This document shows positions 41,129-46,943 of a DNA stretch of 46,943 bases, piece after piece. Position 1 is the stretch's first letter. Each line of letters starts with the position of its first letter. The translations under genes were made by a program, and so were the position numbers. The notes below the pieces were generated by a model. It was not told the origin of the DNA. It did not search any database and was given only the letters and a program-made list of their open reading frames with translations. This DNA is from Opitutaceae bacterium. Lineage in GTDB: Bacteria; Verrucomicrobiota; Verrucomicrobiia; Opitutales; Opitutaceae. Where the stretch lies: positions 1 to 46,943 of the forward strand of contig JAUSID010000052.1 in the NCBI GenBank assembly GCA_030648295.1, in the 5' to 3' direction.

Positions 41129-42508
41129 TTATCCGATCCACCGGAACAGCGGTGGAAAAACAATCACGACCATCGCCGCCCACGCCGCGTAAACGGGCAC
41201 ATAACCGGTCTGCCACCGTTCGAGGCTCGCAAACGATCCGCGCCCCAGCAGGAACCGGATGTAGAGCACGGCGGACCACGCCAGGTTGACCAACAGAACG
41301 ACGTTCTCGCCGAGCGCGGCCACGCGGTTCGGGCTGAAGCCGAATTCGCTGATCCGTGCGCCGATCGCCCACAACGCGACCGCGTCGGCCACCAACGCGC
41401 TGACCACCAGGACGACCTGCACCACATCGAACGCGCCCGGGGGTGACTGCGGGTTGCGGGCCGAGAGGGAATAGAGCAGCAGGCCGAGCACCACCACGAG
41501 GAGCAGGTCGAAGCCAATCAACAGCTCCCGCTCGATGGCGATTCCCCGCCCGGACACCAACAGGGCCCCCAGGAACGCGACCAGCATGGCTGCGAACAGC
41601 GGCGTGAAAAGGCGCGTCAGCACCGGCGCCATGTTCTCGATCACGCCCTTTTTGGCTTCGACCAGCCAGGATGCGACTAGGACGGCGCCAGCCGCGCCGC
41701 AGGGGATCAGCCATGAGCCGAGGAACGATTCGATCTTGATGCCGATGCTCTGGAACGTGAGCGCCATGAACGCGCAGAGGACGCCGCCGCCGAGCGCGAT
41801 CAGCACGTAGTAAATGAAGAGCTCGCCCGAGAACCGGATGAAGTCCATGCGACCGTTCACCTCGCCCCACCGGCCGCCGGCGTAAGCGACGCCCACGGTC
41901 AGCAAGAGCGCGATCGGCAGGTGCAGCGCCGTGAGTTGCTCGAAGTCGCGGGCCCGGCCAAACCCGGGCAAGTTGGCGAAGACCGCCGCCACAACGAACG
42001 CGGCCGCGAGCCACCCGACCGTGCGCACCGTGAGTCGCCGTTTCCAGACGAAGTAACCGATCAGGCAGGGCAGCACGAAGAGACTGGCGTTGCGGAGGTA
42101 GAAGCCCTCGTGGTGGTTCTCGTTCGGGTCGATTCCGAACAGTGCCGGCACCTTGATCGCCACGGCCGCCAGCACCGCCAGCGAGAAGGCAACGATGCCC
42201 TCCGTGCGCGCCCGCGCGTTGCGTTCGCCGGAATCGGCTGGGGCCACGACGAGCTGCTTCCACACGCGATCCGAGTGCTCGCGCGCGAACTCGCCCGCCA
42301 GGGCGTCGCGACTGCCGATGCGCTTCACCGCGACCAGGAACGCTTCATCGGTCGCGAGCCCGGCGCGGGTGAGGCCCGCGATCTCCGCGCGGAGCTGCGC
42401 TTCCAAGCTCGCGAGATCGACCGCCTGGCCGGTTGGCCGGCGGCGGAGGTGGCTCCGCCATCGTTCGATCTGCTCCTCGAGTGACTCGGGTTGATTCGCA
42501 TCGGCCAT
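41129..42508 (-). CDS. Membrane protein with permease-prefix-like N terminus
   Basis: 459 residues. The first 90 or so residues are soluble and helical (EQIERWRSHLRRRP, DLASLEAQLRAEI, ATDEAFLVAVKRIG), the pattern of the permease-prefix domain found in front of MacB-like or PadR-linked membrane proteins. About eleven helices follow, with no ATP-binding motif. The membrane part resembles DUF4153 proteins (NENHHEGFYLRNASLFVLP). Function unknown; an inner-membrane sensor or transport accessory is possible. The 42509-42926 region upstream is gene-free apart from two repeats. Confidence 0.8.
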   Translation of the reverse strand: MADANQPESLEEQIERWRSHLRRRPTGQAVDLASLEAQLRAEIAGLTRAGLATDEAFLVAVKRIGSRDALAGEFAREHSDRVWKQLVVAPADSGERNARARTEGIVAFSLAVLAAVAIKVPALFGIDPNENHHEGFYLRNASLFVLPCLIGYFVWKRRLTVRTVGWLAAAFVVAAVFANLPGFGRARDFEQLTALHLPIALLLTVGVAYAGGRWGEVNGRMDFIRFSGELFIYYVLIALGGGVLCAFMALTFQSIGIKIESFLGSWLIPCGAAGAVLVASWLVEAKKGVIENMAPVLTRLFTPLFAAMLVAFLGALLVSGRGIAIERELLIGFDLLLVVVLGLLLYSLSARNPQSPPGAFDVVQVVLVVSALVADAVALWAIGARISEFGFSPNRVAALGENVVLLVNLAWSAVLYIRFLLGRGSFASLERWQTGYVPVYAAWAAMVVIVFPPLFRWIG

Positions 42509-42670
42509 GGCTCAGGTTCCGGTACCCGTGTGAAGTAATAATGAAGTCACGGAGAAGTGGAGGTGAATTCGCGGGGAGGCTGCTTGGCTCCTGCAAACGC
42601 TGCGCATGCTGGTCAGTGGTGTGGCTGTGCGCCCCGACCCACGCCTTTGTCGCGGCGCAGCGTTACGGAG

Positions 42671-42734
42671 CGGCGGCTTTCCAGCCGCCGAGGTACGTTC
42701 CACCGATCGGCCTCGGGCGACTGGAAAGTCGCCC
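42671..42734. repeat. Pair of hairpins upstream of the DUF1592 gene
   Basis: CGGCGGCT (42671-42678) pairs with AGCCGCCG (42683-42690) over TTCC. GGGCGACT (42715-42722) pairs with AGTCGCCC (42727-42734) over GGAA. They look like the two halves of one palindromic repeat. Confidence 0.72.
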
Positions 42735-42926
42735 CTCCGACGATGTCAGCCGCGAAAATACATCACTCCAGCCGCTCACGCGTCCTCCATCACTCGTTGC
42801 CGTGGCGCGGCGGGCGCACCACCTACCGCCAGCTCCGTCACTCGGTTGTGAAATGCTCGCTCCGATTAAATTTGAGCGAAGGCGGATGACCCGTGAGAGT
42901 GTGGGCCCCACGAGCATGAAAACGGA

Positions 42927-44852
42927 ATGACCATGGCCGCAGCTTTTCCCCGGGGCGTGATGGCCCTGATTCTTTTTGGCTTTGCGCTCCCTCTTGCCGG
43001 GCTTTGCCAAGCCGAGCCGGCGCACGAGGAGGATTTTGCGGCGCGACAGGCCGAGATTAAAAAGTCGTTTCGCGAGCGCGTTGTCCCCTTTGTCACGACC
43101 TATTGCGTGGAATGCCACGGCAACCGGAGACCGACGAAGGCGGGAGTCAACTTCCAGGCCGCGTTCAAAGACCCCGGCAGTCCTGCCTTCAGCAAGAACT
43201 GGAAGCAGGCGCTCGTCATGGCGAAGGCGTACGACATGCCGCCGGACGATGCCGAAAAGCAGCCGGCGGATGAGGAGCGGCAGATGTTCGTCGACTGGAT
43301 TGCGAAGCTCAAGTTTCTCAGCCCGCCGGATCCGGGTCCGTTCGTGATCCGTCGGCTGAACAAGGTGGAATATGGCAACACCCTGCGCGATCTCTTCGGG
43401 GTTGATCCGGCGATCGCCCGCGAGCTGCCGGAGGAAGTGTTCGGTGCGGGATATCTGAATACGCTCTCGCCCCTCCAGTCGGAGCAGTATCTCGGGATCG
43501 CGAACGAGGTATTGGATCGAATCCTGGCCCCGGCCGACGCCCCCCCGACTCCGATGCAAAGGCGGCTGTTCGGTGAACCACCGCCGCCCGGGGCGGATGT
43601 CCGGGCCGCGGCGCGAAACGTCGCTCGCTCGCTGGCCCGAAGCGCCTATCGCCGCCCTCCCTCGGAGGAGGAACTGGATGTACTCGTCGGGGTGTTCGAT
43701 CTGGCGCGCGAAAACCAACTCGCTTACCCGGCGGCGCTGCGCCTGATGCTCAAGGCGGTCCTCGTTTCGCCCCAGTTCCTCTTTATCACGCCAGCGCGGG
43801 AGGTTGAATCCGGCCGCGGTGTCGTCCCGCTGGATGACTATCAACTGGCATCCCGCCTATCGTATCTGTTGTGGGCCACCATGCCCGATGCGGACCTATC
43901 GGCACTGGCCGACAGCGGAAAACTACACGAGCCGGCAATTCTGAGGGAGCAGGTCAGGCGATTGCTGCAGGATCAACGGTCGCGAGCGTTGTTCGACGGG
44001 TTCGGGGCGCAGTGGCTGGGGCTGGGAGAGCTGGAGGGCAAGACGTTCGATCCGGCCAAATTTCCCCTCATGACCGGCGAGGTGCGCGCAGCGATGTATG
44101 ACGAGGCCCGCCTGTTTTTCGAAAGCATCGTGCGCGAAAACCGAAGCGTGGTCACTTTTGTGGACAGCGATTACACCTTTCTCAACGGAGCGCTGGCCAC
44201 GCTTTATGGACTGGAAAAAACCGTCACCGGACCGGCGATGCGTAAGGTGCAACTGACCGACACCAATCGTGGCGGCATTCTGAGCATGCCCGGCATTCTC
44301 GCGACGACCTCGTTTCCCGATCGCACCAGCGCCGTCAAACGCGGCGTGTGGGTGCTCGAGCAGGTACTCGGCGAACACGTGCCGCCCGCCCCGCCAAACG
44401 TTCCGGCGCTGGAGCAACAGGACAAGGAGAAGGTCGCGCATCTGACTCTCCGCCAGCGCACCGAACTGCACCGCACGGATCCGACCTGCGCCAACTGTCA
44501 CCGAATCCTCGATCCCATCGGATTTGGGCTGGAGAACTTCGATGCCATCGGGCGCTGGCGGGAGGAGGACGATTCGGGCGGTGCGATCGACGCCGCGGGT
44601 GAGCTTCCGGGTGGAAAACGCTTTTCGTCTCCGCGAGAGCTCAAAGCCATCATTGCCGCCAAACAGGCTGAGCTCGCGCGCAACCTGACGGAGAAACTGC
44701 TGGCCTATGCCCTCTGCCGCCAGCTCGAGGGCTACGACGAAATCGTGGTGGATCGCCTGATGGACACCATCGCCAGGGATGGCTATCGTATGCAGACCCT
44801 GATCGCCGAAATCGTCACGAGCTACCCCTTCACCCAGCGCCGTATCCAATAA
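42927..44852 (+). CDS. DUF1592/DUF1588 family heme-binding exported protein
   Basis: 641 residues. A signal peptide ends near LAGLCQA. A cytochrome-c-like site C-V-E-C-H lies at 60-64. DUF1587 ([16 protein letters not shown]) follows, then DUF1595 ([18 protein letters not shown]), DUF1592 ([20 protein letters not shown]), DUF1588 ([25 protein letters not shown]) with a second heme-type site C-A-N-C-H at 521-525, and DUF1585 at the C terminus. The family is abundant in Planctomycetes and Verrucomicrobia and is always next to a DUF1552 protein; its reaction is unknown. The pair is probably periplasmic and redox-active. Confidence 0.92.
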   Translation: MTMAAAFPRGVMALILFGFALPLAGLCQAEPAHEEDFAARQAEIKKSFRERVVPFVTTYCVECHGNRRPTKAGVNFQAAFKDPGSPAFSKNWKQALVMAKAYDMPPDDAEKQPADEERQMFVDWIAKLKFLSPPDPGPFVIRRLNKVEYGNTLRDLFGVDPAIARELPEEVFGAGYLNTLSPLQSEQYLGIANEVLDRILAPADAPPTPMQRRLFGEPPPPGADVRAAARNVARSLARSAYRRPPSEEELDVLVGVFDLARENQLAYPAALRLMLKAVLVSPQFLFITPAREVESGRGVVPLDDYQLASRLSYLLWATMPDADLSALADSGKLHEPAILREQVRRLLQDQRSRALFDGFGAQWLGLGELEGKTFDPAKFPLMTGEVRAAMYDEARLFFESIVRENRSVVTFVDSDYTFLNGALATLYGLEKTVTGPAMRKVQLTDTNRGGILSMPGILATTSFPDRTSAVKRGVWVLEQVLGEHVPPAPPNVPALEQQDKEKVAHLTLRQRTELHRTDPTCANCHRILDPIGFGLENFDAIGRWREEDDSGGAIDAAGELPGGKRFSSPRELKAIIAAKQAELARNLTEKLLAYALCRQLEGYDEIVVDRLMDTIARDGYRMQTLIAEIVTSYPFTQRRIQ

Positions 44853-44872
44853 CCCGTCGGACCTTCATATTT

Positions 44873-44924
44873 GGAGGGACGACCTCCGCGTCGTCCGCGG
44901 CCCGCGCAGAGGCGGGCCCTCCAG
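44873..44924. repeat. Clover-like palindromic repeat between the DUF1592 and DUF1552 genes
   Basis: An outer TGGAGGG (44873-44879) pairs with CCCTCCA (44918-44924). Inside are two 7-bp hairpins, GGACGAC with GTCGTCC and GGCCCGC with GCGGGCC. It fills half of the 113-base gap. Confidence 0.72.
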
Positions 44925-44965
44925 GTACGCGCAATGACACTGTAAATAGTAACCCACCCCACCCC

Positions 44966-46348
44966 ATGAGCAGCAACACCCTCATCGATCGTCGCACGTG
45001 CCTGAAAGGGATCGGCGTCGCCCTCGCCCTGCCCCTGTTCGAGAGCATGGGCTGGGCCGAACCGGAAAAGAAAAAAGCGAAGCCACCGGTTCGCCTCGGA
45101 TTCATGTATATGCCCCACGGGGTCATCATGGACCAGTTCTGGCCCGCGAGTCCCGAGAGCTTCCTGACCGCGCCGCCCCTTGCATTGGAGTCGCTGCGTC
45201 CCGTGCTCGATCAATGCCTGCTGATAAAGGGAATCTCGGGCATTCCGATCGCGCCTTTCGACGGCGCCCCGCACGCCCTCGAATTATCAACCTGGCTTAC
45301 CGCGCGGCTGCCGGATGCGGAGCGACGGAGCCAGGTCAACATTTCGATTTCGGCGGACCAGATCGCCGCGAACTACGTGGGCCATTTCACGTCGTTGCCG
45401 TCCCTGGAACTGGCCACCATGCCGCAGACGCACAAGGAAAACCAGGCCGGGCTGCACGAGGCGTATTATTCGCACTGCAGCTTTCGCTCCGCCACCCAGG
45501 CCGTGCCCGCCGAGGTGAATCCACGCAACGTGCTCAACCGGCTCTTCGGGATGCGCGACCAGACGGGCCGCAAGGTGGGCCCGGCTGACGCGCTGGACCG
45601 GAAGATGCTGGATTTGGTGATCGGAGGCGCGCGAGACCTTCGGCGCAAGCTGCCCCAGAGCGACCAGCACAAGCTGGATGAATATCTGGATAGCGTGCGT
45701 TCGGTGGAGCGGCGCATTGCCGCGATCGAATATCGCCAGAAAGAGGCGGCCCTGGAGGCGGCCGGCGTCAGCGTGAGCAAACGCCACGCGTCCGATTCCC
45801 CGCCGATCGAGATCAAAATTCCGGTGGGGGACAAACGCAGCGAGTATATGCAGGTGATGTGTGACCTCAACGTGCTGGCGTTCCAGACCGACACCACGCG
45901 CGTCAGCACCTACATTGGCTCCACGCCGAACGGTGTTTCGTATCCGGAGCTCGGGTTCACGAACACGCATCATTCGCAGACGCATCACGCCAACGATGCG
46001 GAAAAGGTCGGGAAAGTCGCCGCGATCACCGCCTTCAACGTCGAGCAGTTCGCCTATATGATCAGACGCATGCAGAGCATCCGGGAAGGCGACGGCACCC
46101 TGCTCGACAACTGCATCATGATGTGGGGCTCCGGCCTGGAGGATGGCAACAAGCACACCCGGGAGAACCTGCCCTTCATCGTCGCCGGCCGCGGCGGCGG
46201 CACGATCAACACCGGACGGTTCTTAAATAATGTCCGCGGAAACCAAGGCGACCTGCTCACCACGCTGCTCGGGTGTGCCGGCGTCCCGCTGGACCGCCCG
46301 ATTGGCATCGCGACCAAGGAGATCACGGAGATGAGGGCGACGATCTGA
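44966..46348 (+). CDS. DUF1552 family Tat-exported protein
   Basis: 460 residues. The N terminus has [19 protein letters not shown], a twin-Arg (9-10) Tat signal, so it is exported folded. The rest has the DUF1552 pattern: [54 protein letters not shown], and [14 protein letters not shown] followed by [28 protein letters not shown], probably the active-site region. Partner of the DUF1592 protein immediately upstream; the substrate is unknown. Confidence 0.92.
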   Translation: MSSNTLIDRRTCLKGIGVALALPLFESMGWAEPEKKKAKPPVRLGFMYMPHGVIMDQFWPASPESFLTAPPLALESLRPVLDQCLLIKGISGIPIAPFDGAPHALELSTWLTARLPDAERRSQVNISISADQIAANYVGHFTSLPSLELATMPQTHKENQAGLHEAYYSHCSFRSATQAVPAEVNPRNVLNRLFGMRDQTGRKVGPADALDRKMLDLVIGGARDLRRKLPQSDQHKLDEYLDSVRSVERRIAAIEYRQKEAALEAAGVSVSKRHASDSPPIEIKIPVGDKRSEYMQVMCDLNVLAFQTDTTRVSTYIGSTPNGVSYPELGFTNTHHSQTHHANDAEKVGKVAAITAFNVEQFAYMIRRMQSIREGDGTLLDNCIMMWGSGLEDGNKHTRENLPFIVAGRGGGTINTGRFLNNVRGNQGDLLTTLLGCAGVPLDRPIGIATKEITEMRATI

Positions 46349-46648
46349 GCCCGTAACCGGGAAATTTCACCCTCTGCTCCGCTGCGAACGCACAGTGTGT
46401 TCGCTGGTGCCGTGCGCCGACGCGCGCTCCACGATTTCCCGGCTAACCCGGTTATTTCATAGCCGAAGCGGTTTTTCGATTTTTCCGGTGGTGAGTGCGA
46501 AAAGGATCGGTGGCCGGCCTGTTTTTCGTCGGGGGCGCGGCCCAACAGGGTCGCCGACGTCAAAACCCTGTTTTTCTGCGGTGCGCGCCAACGCTCCGCC
46601 GATCCGGCGCGGATCACGCGCCGGTTTTTGGCGATCTGGGGTCCGCGG
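46349..46648. other. Gene-free stretch before the insertion sequence
   Basis: No gene is convincing. The strings GTAACCGGGAAATTTCA (about 46352) and CTAACCCGGTTATTTCAT (about 46443) could be the terminal repeat of the IS1380 element and a neighbour, but without the element's other end this cannot be tested. Confidence 0.4.
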
Positions 46649-46943
46649 CTATCCGTCCGCGGGCGCGAGCCGCATCAGCCGGGCGTGACAGAGCCGAAAC
46701 AAGTCCTGCCGCGGATAGGCGCTGCTGAGTTGGATATATACCCGCCGCACGCTCACCGTTACCCGCGCGGCCACTTTCAACAATTTTAACCGGATGGTCC
46801 CGGCGGTCGCCCGCGCCAGCTCCGTGCCGTAACAGCCCAGGGTGCGCAGCCGTTCCAAGAGCAGATACGCGAAGCTCGCCAGCCAGAGGCGCAGTTGGTT
46901 GCTGGCCAGAAAGTGCGTGCTCAGCTTATCGGCTTCCAAGTCC
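46649..46943 (-). mobile_element. IS1380-family transposase, C-terminal part, runs off right edge
   Basis: The minus strand enters at the window edge with DLEADKLSTHFLASNQLRLW and continues LLERLRTLGCYGTELARATA and GTIRLKLLKVAARV to a stop at 46649. This is the conserved C terminus of IS1380 transposases, with the catalytic-region Glu and the TxRLKLLK block. About 97 of some 450 residues are in the window, so intactness is unknown. Confidence 0.86.

Overview
The window looks like GC-rich chromosomal DNA from a member of the Verrucomicrobiota, plausibly Opitutales. The reasons are a DUF1592 heme protein next to a DUF1552 Tat protein, an rplY-pth-rpsF-ssb-rplI ribosomal/replication block, an IS1380 transposase, and very many short palindromic repeats. 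Taxonomy is inferred from gene content only.

Region 1 (1-25.3 kb) is a surface-glycan or lipid cluster. It holds two secreted GH36-like (clan GH-D) glycosidases, three paralogous GT-C-like membrane proteins plus three further polytopic membrane proteins of GT-C type (one partial), two GT4 and one GT2 glycosyltransferases, three SAM methyltransferases, and an alpha-oxoamine synthase of serine palmitoyltransferase type. Its left part is a decayed tandem duplication. Unit 1 is glycosidase, methyltransferase, membrane protein, membrane protein, GT4 (1342-10994). Unit 2 (11189-16256) keeps a glycosidase and one membrane protein, but only fossils of the methyltransferase (13722-13850) and of the GT4 3' end (16187-16256).

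Region 2 (25.4-31.5 kb) is housekeeping: a secreted hypothetical protein, an ArsR-methyltransferase fusion, and minus-strand rplY, pth, rpsF, ssb and rplI, followed by tRNA-Asn. The rpsR gene usually found between ssb and rplI is absent here.

Region 3 (31.5-38.3 kb) is the wreck of a type I restriction-modification locus. hsdR lacks helicase domain 2, and its last 36 codons lie about 2 kb away on the opposite strand. hsdM lacks its SAM-binding and NPPF region and has a duplicated start. hsdS is truncated and overlaps a NYN-nuclease gene. At least five kinds of short repeat sit in frame inside these genes. Fossils of a tRNA 3' end, a beta-barrel-like C terminus and an ECF sigma factor surround it.

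Region 4 (38.3-46.9 kb) has a secreted VWA-like protein, a reversed hicBA pair whose toxin carries an amber codon, a permease-prefix membrane protein, the DUF1592-DUF1552 pair, and an IS1380 transposase end running off the right edge.
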